From Rhyzopertha dominica (taxonomy: Eukaryota > Arthropoda > Insecta > Coleoptera > Bostrichidae), in the NCBI GenBank assembly GCA_025024175.1, contig QCXZ01000041.1, positions 29,383,786-29,447,785 of the forward strand: 64,000 nucleotides of DNA, written 5' to 3'. A program made the translations under genes and the position numbers. The notes beneath the pieces were generated by a model. It saw only the letters and a program-made list of their open reading frames with translations. It was not told the DNA's origin and made no database searches. Of the stretch, positions 45,093 to 56,117 are shown piece after piece (position 1 is the first letter of the stretch; each line of letters begins with the position of its first letter).

Positions 45093-46020
45093 GCTAAATA
45101 AGCGTCTGAATAAAAAGGCCCAGCGAAAAATAGGGCCCAGCAATATAAAATTACCTTGAATGACTAATCTTTGTCATATTCACTTTAGCTCAAAAAGTTA
45201 ACTTCCTGCTCTGCCATGTATTGCATACTCGTGTCCACGTCAAACTTACGAGTAGGTTTATCAAAGATACAGCCATCACGGATTTTTCTAAGTTTAAAGT
45301 GAAAGATGTTTTCGTTGTGTACGAATTTTCTATCTGACTACTGCGTTATTCCAAGTCATTTTCGGGTCAAACTTGTGTTCAATGACCTGGACGAAGTGGA
45401 TTATTATTCAAGTAAGACGCTTCTTTGCAGCTGCTACATTTTCATTGTTTTTTAGAATAGAAAGCGGTTTTTCTAAGACGCAACTTCATGCACATTTTTC
45501 TTCTACCTTAATGCTGTAGCCCTACCTTACATTTCTAATTTCTCCAGATACCTAGCCGTGTATATCATACAGAGAATCCGACAAGACATAATTCATGTTT
45601 CCGTGTATAGCGCGAAACCTGCCGCCGCCGCTTATAAATCGCGGGTTCACCTCGTTGCGGAAATGAAAAATCCGATCCTAGCAGAGGGCGCTAGTTGCAC
45701 GTCGAAAATAGCTCCTGTTGTTTCGGAGCACGTTTAAAAACCTTTAAGTCAAGCCGTTCAAATTTGGGAGATAATTTGGCGTCTATTTTATAACATCATT
45801 ACACGGGCTGCCTTCCTGGACGTGATAAAGCTCGAGAATTTATAGCAGGTTAAGTGAAATATGACCCGTGGAGCCAGAGCGAGCCCCGACACTTGACACA
45901 GGACTAATAGTTGGGACACCGGTGTTATTGGTTCCACTCCCTGTTTGTCACGGGGTCGACTTAGGTTCGAGCACCCAGCGCCAGCGCTCGTCTCGCGTGT
46001 CAACACGGATTAAGGTGATT
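45093..46020. other. No gene recognised; G+C-rich island at 45600-46010
   Basis: The island has the highest G+C in this part of the window and contains TATAAAT words on both strands (plus strand near 45631, minus strand near 45845). A 72-codon minus-strand frame (45788-46006) has no domain. A promoter region or conserved element is possible. Confidence 0.3.
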
Positions 46021-46924
46021 TGGGACTGAAATCGACGTGGACTTTTCACTAATTTAATTTCTTACGAAAGGTCTCAGCCGCAGTACCGCTTACACCGAAC
46101 GAGATTACTGAGAACGCATGTTTATGGTATTTAAGTGCAACATACATACCAAACATGTACACGTAACTTTAATATCATTTAACATTTATAAACTCCGTAA
46201 ACCATCTTGGTCTTTAATAATCACAAACTTAACTAAATGAATGTTTTGTAGTAGTACCTGTTTTGTAACAAACTAGTGGAGCAGGAAAAGACTTAAAGAT
46301 AAGAGAATGAAGACGGATTTTGAATTGAAATAGATGGTATTGGGAAACAACAGTGTCGCAACATTACAATAATCTAAAATGAAAAAACACCTGTCAGCAT
46401 TACACTCCCGATTATTATATTATCCAAAGAGAAGGCATTCTAAATCTTAAAATCCCTCCTCTTCGACCTAACCTTAAAGATCAGAGAACTGTCCGATATG
46501 AGGCTCTGACGCACAAAGCACGTCGCCAATTGCCTAGGGAGAACTCTAGCAACACTGCATCAGTGCCTGATGTCTCATGTCTGATAGTTTCCTAATCTTT
46601 AGGATTAGGTTTGATAGTTTGGTTCCTTCAATCTTCTTTATAAACATTTAAATTTTCGACCACTATTTACCCTAAAATGGCCGTCTATCGCGGTACTGTA
46701 ATATATTTTTTCTATTTTGCGTTTTTAATGAAGCCATCACGATGTGCAATTTGTGTTTCGTAATAAAGCCATTTCGAAACGGATTTTTTTATTTTCCATT
46801 GTTGGTATCACTAAATAACTCTGAGGGAATATTAAATAAACTCCGCGTCGTAACGTCGCAACTACGGATAACTCCACTTAAAATGATAACGATCTTTGCC
46901 ATTTGTCATGCTAATAAATGGCCT
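46021..46924. other. No gene recognised
   Basis: AT-rich. Includes overlapping short frames without domains. Confidence 0.4.
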
Positions 46925-47262
46925 AGTTTAGAAAGAGAGCGAGAGAGGTTTCAAATGTCACCGGTAGATGCCAGCAACTTACAAGTGTAAAATTTTTACA
47001 TTTTTTGCTCTTTTCTTATTCTTATTCTTATTCTTATTCAGAATTAATAATAATAATGATCATGCAATAAGAGAACGTGACATTGGAATATGTCATTTCA
47101 TTTCATTTCAACATGACACGGATAAGTTTAGGTGCTCAGTTTTTTTAACTAGGTACTGTTTCATAAGTTTCATTTAAATTTTAAGCGTTTTTGAGCTTAT
47201 CGTAGTTTGAGTTTTGCAAAATTCGTCGTTTAACATTCGACTTGGCGAAATTTAAGGTCGAT
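46925..47262 (+). repeat. Dispersed repeat, first of a pair (partner at 59341-59661)
   Basis: Shares long near-identical words with 59341-59661: AGCAACTTACAAGTGTAA, TTTTTACATTTTTT, ATCATGCAATA, GTTTGAGTTTTGC, AACATTCGA. It contains a (TTCTTA)n tract at about 47008-47037 that the partner has shortened. Function unknown; a short interspersed element is likely. Confidence 0.7.
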
Positions 47263-47781
47263 TAGAGAAGGCAAACAAATAAATGTGAGGTAGTACATAG
47301 CTTCTTAATTGTTATATTACGATAAGCATTGTTATTTTACGGTAATTTAATGCTTCTGGCGATAAACTGAATGGTTCGTGTTTGTAGTTTTATAACTTGA
47401 ATTGAAACTAAAACCTAACGTTTAACCAGTAAAAAGGAAATTGTGTCATATTGTGCTTAACTTAAATTAAACACTTGACATGGGGCGTCACTTATCGGCA
47501 GTACTTTAAAGCTTGAATTCGCCGACAAAAACAGGGACGCTTCCGAATCGTTTGTTCGACATCCTCAGTGGAGGTATTCCTAGTGGCAACTGTTATGGGT
47601 CTTGTCAAAATTGACACTTAGCCAAACTTAAGCATGATAGGTTAAATTTCCCTAAATTTTTGATATTTATTGAATTTCTCACATTTTCTTCTGTAGAAGA
47701 CGGAAACCACGCAATCCTTCGGCTCGTTTTGTAAACGTTGGATGCGTGCGACATAATGGTGCCTTATGAAATTAAAGTATT
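47263..47781. other. No gene recognised
   Basis: AT-rich spacer. Confidence 0.4.
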
Positions 47782-47893
47782 TTCACTTGACTTTGAGTGA
47801 TCAAGCAATAAAAGGGGGACGGCCATAGACAAGGGCAAGATAAATAGATGGGAAACTCTAATGGTGGGGGTAAGTTCATATAAAGCGCCCGCA

Positions 47894-49487
47894 GTGTCAC
47901 TAGGCTAAACTACACACGAATATGCCAAGTCGATAACATAGGAAACTGCTTTAAATGGTGCAGCAACAACATGCAAGTCAGATTTTTTATTTTCTTTTAA
48001 TTTCTTCTTTGCACCTAGTTTGTTCCATTACTACCTCTTCGAAGTTACTTGTCACATAACTTCAAACGGCGCGGGAATAAACTACTTGCAAATTAAATAA
48101 GAGATTACTTAAGAATAATTTGCAATTAAATGATGATAAACAAAACAAAAGCCGTTTGGTATTCACAAATAANTATAATGATTATAAGTGTACAATTTAT
48201 AAATATTTCAATAAAACAGAAGTATGGTAGACGTCTTCGTTTAAGTCTTTTCTCCAGGGAGTCGAAATAACTCGCCGAAATGCTTGTGACAAACCAGATA
48301 GCGTAAATAAGCTATCTTTTTTAATGCGTTTCAGTCATATTTGGTACATCTGAAACAAGTATGCATTTTTTAAACAGACCTTCATTGTAAATAAAAATAT
48401 TTTCCAAGGGTCTTCATTATAATATTATATAAGAGTATGTGATAAATAAGGGGTGGTATCCACGCAAGATTTTCCAAAGGGACCAGTTTGGTAGGTACAT
48501 ACACTACATTTCAAGAAACGCCAAGAGCATGTCTTAAGTTTTGTTGTCAATAAGGATTGCTGGTATACTGTACGATGTATCATTCGATAAAAATTAAAGT
48601 ATGTTGAATTGTTGTCAAGTTAATGTTGAATTTGCTACGAGATATTTTTTTGAGATTGTGTACGTCCTCGTACAACAACCCATTAAACATATTCACATCA
48701 GTGCTGCTGCTGTGATAGTATAATGAATGTCGATTAAAGGTATCAATTACTCAGATATAATAAATTACTTTACGGCCGCAGCAATATTTATCATCCGGAC
48801 GCTACTATTTACTAGAACTGTACTACCCTTACAAATATTTAAGTGAACCAATTTGCACTTGGATGGATAAAATTACATAGCTTAAAGCTGTAAATGACTA
48901 TGATAGCGGATTTGCAATGCCCAAGTAGACAAATATAATATAATAAAATTGCTTCTCATCCATATAAGTGCAAATCGACTCACTAATTAAATTTTTAACA
49001 ATTTTTAACTCTTGGGAAGAAGCAGAACATTTAAACATGTTAAGAATTCACAATAAGCTTTTGTAGCACCAAGTGTACCTACATCATTTTAAGTGTGAAC
49101 TACTTTATCGAAAAACAAGTTTATGTAGTAACTTCCATGCGGTTATTGAGATATATTTTTACAAAAACTATTACAACTCACCTCCTCGTCCGCAACTGTC
49201 AGAACTCGCTTAGTAGAAATGACTTGTAATTACTAACTGTTCGCACATTCAGCAGTTCAAGAATATTTTATGCAAGCTAAACATTATTGTTATTAACAAA
49301 TTACAGTTTAAATTTGAATTATTTACGTGCTGATATACGTTCTTGACAAACTGGTCCCGACGCAACTGTCAAATAAATAACTAAAGCGCCAACCTGCCGC
49401 CAACTGTAAGCACAGTGACTTTATAAAGTCACTGTACTGCAAGCAGATGCTAGCGCCAAAAATTTGCCGTGTCACTAGGCTAAACTA
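47894..49487. mobile_element. 1.56-kb insertion with 19-bp target duplication
   Basis: GTGTCACTAGGCTAAACTA occurs in the same orientation at 47894-47912 and 49469-49487, exactly where the loop of the surrounding hairpin MITE should be. The simplest reading is an insertion of 47913-49468 with a 19-bp target duplication. The inserted DNA has no recognisable frame or A-tail. It contains a 24-bp perfect palindrome near its right end. Duplications this long fit retrotransposition better than DNA transposition. Confidence 0.55.
49412..49435. repeat. Perfect 24-bp palindrome
   Basis: ACAGTGACTTTA is followed directly by its reverse complement, with no spacer. It lies about 33 bases from the right edge of the 1.56-kb insertion and may be part of that element's end structure. 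Confidence 0.8.
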
Positions 49488-49547
49488 ATCCGTATGGTCA
49501 CCCCCCACCACCGAGAGATTCCCATCTATTTGTCTTGTCTTTATCTA

Positions 49548-49811
49548 TGGGGACGGCCTTGTAAAATATAGGATACACATTTTTAGATAAGCAAAAGGTA
49601 GTGCCGTTAGAAATGCGTTTTCAAAGTAGGTAACCTTTTGCGAAACTATAATAGCCGCTCTCCAAGAAAGATCTACCGGAATATAGTTTGCTATATATAC
49701 AGCTTTCGTAAAATATTACTTAAAAAACGCATTTCTAACGGCACTACTTTTGCGCTTATCCAAAAATGTGTACCGTACATGTTACAAGCTCGTATTAAGA
49801 GGCCGTCCCCC
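49548..49811. repeat. Hairpin MITE inside the right arm
   Basis: Arms pair over at least 45 bases: ACACATTTTTAGATAAGC...GTAGTGCCGTTAGAAATGCG (49573-49617) with its reverse at about 49724-49775. The outermost GGGGACGGCC/GGCCGTCCCC words are shared with the host MITE, so both probably belong to related families. The 67-codon frame 49638-49841 is a by-product. Confidence 0.7.
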
Positions 49812-49843
49812 TTTTATTGCTTGATCCTCAAAGTCAAGTGAAA

Positions 49844-51035
49844 TGTACTGTAATGTTTTAATGAGCAACATTAAAGCACGGATTCTGAGGATTTTTATTT
49901 AACGAAGTTGGTAACCCTGTCACATGACAGCAAAAGTCAACAAATGTCACAAAGAATACGGTACTTTCATATATTTAGTTATTAACTGTAATTAAAACAC
50001 CTAGAAGGGTTTTGTATATAAAACGAAGTAATATAGGAAATGTTTTCTGATGTACTATTTCTCTTACAATTACTTGTACTATATTGTACAACAACAACCT
50101 GCTACGCGCAGGTACAGGCACGACTTGATAATGTAAGAAGAAATAAGCACAGAATTCATATTAGGCAGCCATCAAAACTATTGGCTAGTTAAATGCACAT
50201 CAAACATTCAGCGATTTAAAGGTGTGTTATAATAACTACCAATAATTCATTAACTGTTACTTTTTGTATGAGAAAGGTAATAACATTAATAATACATATT
50301 GTAATTAACCACAGGTTACCTCTAGCGCAAAATGATGCTACTTCAGTAACATTTAATTTTTTACTTGACCGATTTCAGAACATACGAGGTGACCGTGTTT
50401 TCGACTGGCTTATCCAATAGAAACCCCTTCCTGCCTTATTTCCTCCAGGGAAATCTGCCGATCACAAAGACCACAGACCGGTTGCCCAGTGCCGACCAAA
50501 TTACCTCCCTAATACTTCTCTCACGATGCTCGTTTATTTGCTACAAATTGTATTGTTGCCTTTTAACGCGGACATTGCTGCGGCGGCGATAAGGATTCAA
50601 TGTGAGAGCTCCTTCAATGTATCCGATTAAAGCCGAAGAGCTTTTTGTGCCTAGAAAGGACCTTCACGCCAGCCAACATATGTCATGATAAATTCGAATT
50701 AGATAGACATGAAAGATCGCTTGTTCTAAAGTTTAACATAAAATCCGTTTGTCGCCAAAGCGTATTTCATATCCACCCTGCTCGGCGCTAATTCAAATTT
50801 ATGCGACTTATCCCCTGATCACGATCTAGTTTTTCGCATATTTCACGCTTTTTCAGTGTTTTCGGATTACATATGGACGAATATAGCAACTAATGTGTGA
50901 AAGTTTGCTAAAATACGTATGTATGCGTAATACACGTAAGCTGTAGAGTTCGGATTTGACACAACTTTTAAGTGTAACGGTCTGATTTATGTTGTAATCA
51001 TTGCCTTGCGGTCCGATGAAGTAAAGCGGTAAGGC
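49844..51035. other. No gene recognised; G+C-richer block at 50390-50690
   Basis: The block at 50390-50690 (for example GACATTGCTGCGGCGGCGAT) lacks transposon resemblance and may be conserved control DNA or an exon. An 85-codon minus-strand frame at 50853-51110 overlaps the truncated end of the neighbouring gypsy element and shows no domain of its own. Confidence 0.35.
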
Positions 51036-51039
51036 AGCC

Positions 51040-51697
51040 AGTAAAATTTCGTACTCGTCAAACGGAAAGTGACCGAATATCAAATAATGATAGCGTTGCA
51101 GGTTCCCCATCGTAATTGGGCACTGCGTCTAAATGCATTTTGTTAAATGTATTTGCCATATTTACGGTATTGTTAGTTGTATTTACAGTATTACTATTCG
51201 AATTATTATCAATATTATTAATTATATCGTACAAATCTGCTACTAATGAATTGTAAATTTAAACGTTTGTGTCTTCGCTTGACATTAATAAAAGAACGAC
51301 AATGAAAATACTTAAATGTGTACTCACGGTTTACGCATTATTTCTACTCTTAACCTAGTGGACTGGGATTGATCCGTTGGCGATGCTGTCCTCTGGACCG
51401 GATAAAGGGATGTACCTTGGGCGATGCTGTATTCTGGACCGGGTGGATTTGAGAGTTGATCCTTTGGCGATGTTGTCATCTGGATCGGGGTTTGGGTCTT
51501 TGGCGAAGCTTGTTCTCCGGCTCTTTTTCTTAGTAACTATCGATCTTTCGGCGATGCTGTCCTCTGGATCGGCAAACCCTTTGGCGATGTTGTCCTCCAG
51601 GTCCCAGGTGGTTGATTGCCAGTAAACGATTGATATCGACGACTGCGAAGACGACGCTTGTTCTCCACAGCCTTCTGGCAATCCTACTGACTGCGCC
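51040..51697 (-). pseudogene. Ty3/gypsy element, 5' leader and start of gag (truncated)
   Basis: Downstream (minus strand) of the LTR and primer site there is an open 108-codon segment (51681-51355) made of degenerate repeats of the type (G/D)PEDSIA(K/N)GS. After a gap, a short frame contains NMANTFNKMHLDAVPNYDG followed by EPATLSLF. The YDG..ATL.LF pattern is the start of the gag capsid region in gypsy elements of the 17.6/297 group. Homology is lost at about 51050. No protease, reverse transcriptase or integrase follows, so only the 5' end of the element remains. The plus-strand reading of the repeat (LAMLSSGS) is a by-product. Confidence 0.6.
51681..51697 (-). other. Primer binding site of gypsy element
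   Basis: Directly after the LTR the minus strand reads GGCGCAGTCAGTAGGAT. This is close to the GGCGCAGTCGRTAGGAT site used, via a tRNA-Ser primer, by 17.6/297-type gypsy elements. Position and sequence together fix the LTR boundary. Confidence 0.75.
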
Positions 51698-52018
51698 AGT
51701 TAAATTTCATACTCGAACTAATAGATTTTTAAAAACAATTTATTGAGTACAAAATAACGTGAACAGTTAAACAGGCTCTGTTCGATATGCCCTCAGGCAG
51801 AGTATCTGCCTAAAAAGTTCAAGTTTTACAATACAACTAATTTTTATACATTGGATTCCGCCTACTTTACTAATAATACAATAAGCTACTGTTAATTGTT
51901 TACAATAATAACTAATGCTACGTATGCTAAACTATACGAAGTCAACAACGGAAAATAACCGAATATCAAATAGAGGCTATTCCTAAATAATGGATCCATT
52001 GTTGACGGTTTCGTAACT
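51698..52018 (-). repeat. 5' LTR of gypsy element (321 bp)
   Basis: On the minus strand it starts AGTTACGAAACC at 52018 and ends ATTTAACT at 51698, giving the short inverted tips AGTTA/TAACT seen in this group. A polyadenylation-type AATAAA lies near 51742. No second LTR is present to the left. A 103-codon frame across it (52203-51892) is incidental. Confidence 0.65.
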
Positions 52019-52195
52019 GGCCGCTCAGGCGGCACTGTAAGGGAGGCGGCAAAACGAGAAATGGTAAACACGATTTTTTTTGTATTTTCGGATGTAGGTA
52101 GGGTAGGTCGGAATATTATTCGGGCTTTTTGGGTCAAGGAATTTTGACATTTTGACAAATTGGCCATAAGGGCCGGTTGCACAAACTTTTTGCTC

Positions 52196-52310
52196 AAAAA
52201 CAATTTGATCCGAGCTTAACCCGCGGTCGTTGTGTAGCCACGTCATCAAAACGTTATTGCTATTGATGTTGCTATAGCAACGACCGTGGATTTTTGGATC
52301 AAATTTGATC
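52196..52310. repeat. Long imperfect hairpin
   Basis: CCGCGGTCGTTGTGTAGC (52221-52238) pairs with GCTATAGCAACGACCGTGG (52271-52289). Flanking AACAATTTGATCC pairs with GGATCAAATTTG. Just outside, GGGCCGGTTGCACAAAC (about 52170) resembles ends of known insect MITEs (remembered), so this is probably a small hairpin transposon. Confidence 0.55.
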
Positions 52311-52465
52311 CACGTGATTAAAAAGGTAAATGAAAAGAGGCAATAATTTTTTAATGTTCATAGCTTACTTGGATATGGCATCCATGTGGCTTCTCCGGGG
52401 AGGGGGTGGGCCTGAAACTTCCACTTACGCTCGAAAGACTAGGGCGGCTGAAGACGGCTGTTAAC

Positions 52466-52595
52466 TTTTTGTTCTTATCTACAATACAAACATCCGCTGG
52501 GCAGGATTGCCATATTACCATAATTTCCTTCTTTGTTATCTATAATACAACCGCCGGCGCCGGTCAGGGCTGCCACATTGCAGTAGCGTTTCGTA
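52466..52595. repeat. Imperfect direct repeat, two units of about 63 bp
   Basis: TTTGTTCTTATCTACAATAC followed by CCGCTGGGCAGGATTGCCATAT in the first unit corresponds to TTTGTTATCTATAATACAAC followed by GCCGGTCAGGGCTGCCACAT in the second. No coding or structural interpretation. Confidence 0.5.
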
Positions 52596-53970
52596 ACTTA
52601 TAGCAAGGGTCCTTGCAGTAGTTAACAGTTCCTAACCAAGATGTACAGTATACAGATCACATTAAAGAAAGGTGCATAACTTCGCTACCAAGAATCGCGT
52701 CTAATATGGCATACTGAAAAATCATAACTCATCAGAAATTTTGTTTGCAGCCTTTATTGCCATGAAAAGGGAACAGGAGAGTTAGAATATTTCAAATCTT
52801 TAAATTGGCACAACTTAAAAGAACGCTTTAAGCGAATACAACAGGTCTGGTTTATTTTAAAGCGCTGTTTAAGGTTTTTAATTTAGTCGTAACTAAAATT
52901 TATTGTAACTGTTCGACAGTAGGAAGCAACCTTTCAGAAAATATATTTGATCAGGTTTCTTTAAAAAAATTAACTGTAGCCCAACAAGTTCTTTTGCAAC
53001 TTTTGAGCAAAATATATCTGGAAACCAGAAATCGATCCTTTTTTATAAGGTTAGGTCCAAACGTTTACCAATAAATGACTGTTTCCATTATTTTTATTTG
53101 GCATTGTATTTTTGGGGGTTGCTCATACATAAAAAACAATTGCTAATCGCTTATTCTTGTCTATTTGTACCGAAGTCGCGCAGAATTAATAACCTTTACT
53201 AAGGGCAAAGCTAACCAGATTCACAATAAACAAACCACTAGTTAATAAATTATCTGCAGCACTGTGTTATAAATCAAATGGCAGTAAACAGTACACAACA
53301 ATACTGAAACTACCTACATCCCCACACTTAACACTGGATTAATGAGAAGGGGACCCCTACGTATTCCACATATTTATGTGCATAAATTTAGTATACTTTA
53401 TCCTTAAAATATATTTCAACTTTTTAACAGGATGCGATTACATTGCTAGGGATTTATTACTAAGAATTATGTTCAATCCTCTTAGCAATATGTAAATTAA
53501 TCTGTTAGTGGGGTCTAAACGACACGTCTTAAATTTACAAGTAATATTCCATGTTTAGATAGAAAATAGATTGTCACAAACGTGAGGCGTCACAGGGTAT
53601 CTGCTAACAATAACCGAGAACTGCTAATTGAAGTCGACACAGTTAAATTCTATCCTAGACCGCTACTTCGCGCAAAAAATTGAGCCTCCATTGTCACTTA
53701 TAAGTACATAATCAATAATAATTCCAAAAGATTAGTGATGGCTCAAATTCTTGATCTGCAGTACGCACATACAGGTTTGTACAACGGTGCATACGTCACC
53801 CTCTACCTCCAAGAGTTCGTTCATATATCTATGTGCTATGCACATACAAATTACTATATAAATTGTTTCTTCTCCGTCTATTAGATTAAATTTAGTAGGT
53901 GTCTACAACACTCACTGCAGGGGCTTGGACTAGGTGCATATGACTCCAAAGAGGAGGCTCGTACCAGCTG
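52596..53970. other. No gene recognised
   Basis: AT-rich spacer before the gypsy element. Confidence 0.4.
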
Positions 53971-53975
53971 GCTAT

Positions 53976-54118
53976 TGTTGTGTAGTGCTGGTGCAGTTCA
54001 CCAGATATATAGATTTAGTAAATAACAAATTAATGTCATGAGTAATGTCAAGGCATAATAATTGTACTGGCCTAATCTTGTAATAAACATATCTCTCTAA
54101 TTGGTGTCTAATATAACA
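53976..54118 (+). repeat. 5' LTR
   Basis: Begins TGTTGTGTAGTGCTGG and ends ATATAACA, with the usual TG...CA. It differs from the 3' LTR at roughly ten positions by eye, including a short indel (ATCTCTCTAA versus ATGCTCTCTAA), so the insertion is not very recent. No primer site is clear immediately after it, in line with the deletion. Confidence 0.9.
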
Positions 54119-54164
54119 TAACAAAGGATTTTTCCAGTTAGTGCTTTCAGAGGAAACCTCAAAA

Positions 54165-55184
54165 TTGGTAACGTTTGCAGCTCCATATGGAAGGTATAAA
54201 TTTAAAAGGTTACCATTTTGGAATTTCTATTGCTCTAAAAAAATTTTATAGAACTTCTAGGAGTGAAAATTTATATTGATGACATAATTTTTGCAAAGTC
54301 ACAAAAAGAACGTGACACAATTTTAAAAAAGGTTTTAGACAGAGCCAGGCAAAAAGGAGTACATTTTTTAAATAAAAGTGTAAGTTCAACNAAAAGAGCA
54401 TTAAATATGTAGGTCATATTATAATATCAGATCCAGAAAAATTGAGTCAATAAAAAACATTCCATAGCCAGAAAATGTAGATAGTGTGTTGCGCTTTTTG
54501 GGAATGGTTACTTATCTCTCTAAATTTATACCAAACCTGTCACGGAATACTTACAATTTAAGACAGTTGTGTAAGAAAGAAGTTATTTTTCAATGGACCA
54601 AACACCGTGAAGATTAATTTATAAATCTAAAACTATTGCTATCAAGTACGCCAGCAAAGGAATTCTTTGATATAAATAAGCCAATAAGTTTGTCAGTAGG
54701 TAGTTCCAAAAATGGAATGGGTGCAGTTATATTACAAAATAATCAACCAATTGCATATGCATCCAAAGCAATGACCGATGCCCAGACCAGATATGCACAA
54801 TTAGAAAGGGAATCGTTAGTTATTGTGTTTGGATGTCAAAGATTCCATCATTATATATATGGAACACACATACAAGTAGAAACAGTTCATAAGCCATTAG
54901 AGGCAATATTTAAAAAACCATTAAATCAATGCCCACTACGTTTACAAATATTATTAATATCTTTAAAATATGATCTAAATGTAAAGTATACACCGAGAAA
55001 ATTCTTGAAAATAGCTGATGCTTTATCTAGAGCTTTTGATCCAAAGAACAAGTTCTGTGTCGTAGCGGAAGATTTGGAACAACATGTTTGTTTAATAAAT
55101 GTAACAAATGGCATAAGTGACCAACAACTTGCCACAATTAGGAAGGAAACTGAAACAGATCCCGAATTAAAAAAAAATTATTGA
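54165..55184 (+). pseudogene. gypsy pol fragment: reverse transcriptase and RNase H
   Basis: 54165 onward reads LVTFAAPYGRYKFKRLPFGI (reverse transcriptase), then breaks. YIDDI (54272-54286) is the catalytic motif. A frameshifted block with LRFLGMVTYLSKFIPNLSRN (about 54490-54550) is the connection region. RNase H is open at 54636-55184. Two of its acidic positions are changed: VGSS where the family has Asp after Val, and TVHKPL where it has Asp before His. The Glu in YAQLERE is kept. So RNase H would be inactive even without the frameshifts and the stops near 54410 and 54618. Confidence 0.85.
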
Positions 55185-55862
55185 AAAAGGGTGGCCTAAT
55201 TCCAAAGAAAACCTAAACAATTTACTTAAACGTTACTGGAAATTTAGAGAAATAATAACAGGTATAAAAGGAGTTATCACAAAAGGCACTCAAATAATAA
55301 GTCCAAAGTCATAACGTAAGGAAGTGCACTAGCATGCTCTAACGTACATACTAACGTGTTCATTACAATCATTTAAGTTTTAATAAAACAACATTGCGAA
55401 CAGATGAGCTTATTTATTGGCCATATATAAAAAATGATATAAAAATATGATTAGAAATTGTGAAACTTGTACAAGGTTCAAAAATCAACAATCCAAAGAG
55501 CCAGCGTTCAATCGTGAACTACCAAACCGCCCCTGGCAATATGTTGCAGCTGACATGTTTCATATGGAAAATAAAAATTTTCTATTAGTTGTTGACATGT
55601 ACTCCAAATATCCCGAGATCATTTGTCTCAGAAATGATACTACTAGTTCAAATATAATAGAAGAATTAAAAGCCATTTTCTCCAGTCATGAAAAACCAGA
55701 TTTATTGTATACGGACAATGGTCCACAATTTGATAAGGGCAGCTTTTGAAATTTTTTAACAGAATGAGAAATACATCATCAAACAAGCAGTCCTTATTAT
55801 TAACGTCGATGATATACTTTAATGGGTTAACAGGCATAAGAAGAAATGAAAAACTATTGCCA

Positions 55863-55933
55863 GCCTTGACCGAAATTTGAACTCGGGACCTTTTGAACAC
55901 TAGTCAAACGCTATATCACTGAGCTATCAGGGT
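55863..55933 (-). pseudogene. tRNA-like sequence (SINE head), left arm
   Basis: On the minus strand, D stem GCTC pairs imperfectly with TAGC (GAGC in the other arm). Anticodon stem TTTGA/TCAAA has loop CTAGTGT, and T stem CCGAG/TTCGG has loop TTCAAAT. The B box GAGTTCAAATT is good. Length is 71 nt, as in the other arm. Confidence 0.65.
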
Positions 55934-56046
55934 CCTATTCAGAATCGAGGTCAACGTGGCAAAGTCAAATGCGTCAGATGGCGTTCAGCATCGTTACATA
56001 TGATCTTTGATGTATATATGCCACCTTGACCTCGATTCTGAATAGG

Positions 56047-56117
56047 GCCCTGATAGCTCAGTGATAGAGCGTTTGACTAGTGTTCAAAAAGTCCTGAGAT
56101 CAAATCTCGGTGAAGGC
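56047..56117 (+). pseudogene. tRNA-like sequence (SINE head), right arm
   Basis: A 71-nt cloverleaf can be drawn. Acceptor GCCCTGA/TGAAGGC has 5 of 7 pairs. D arm is GCTC-AGTGATA-GAGC, anticodon arm TTTGA-CTAGTGT-TCAAA (anticodon AGT) and T arm CTGAG-ATCAAAT-CTCGG. The A-box TAGCTCAGTGATAGAGC and B-box GAGATCAAATC are suited to RNA polymerase III. Duplication in inverse orientation and the surrounding target repeats mark it as a SINE head rather than a tRNA gene. Confidence 0.65.

Larger units (their letters stand above)
47782..49843. mobile_element. Nested hairpin DNA elements with GGGGACGGCC-type ends
   Basis: Outer arms 47782-47824 and 49801-49843 are inverted copies (TTCACTTGACTTTGAG...CAATAAAAGGGGGACGGCC). 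Inner arms 47813-47893 and 49488-49558 are also inverted (GACAAG..CAAGA.AAATAGATGGGA). The element therefore looks like one long hairpin MITE broken twice: by a 1.56-kb insertion at its centre, and by a second hairpin element (49548-49811) inside its right arm, whose ends share GGGGACGGCC with the host. No coding sequence found. Confidence 0.65.

Noticed and set aside
51377..51625. Plus-strand repeat protein (LAMLSSGS repeats)
   Set aside because: The primer site and LTR place the sense strand on the minus strand, so this is a by-product.
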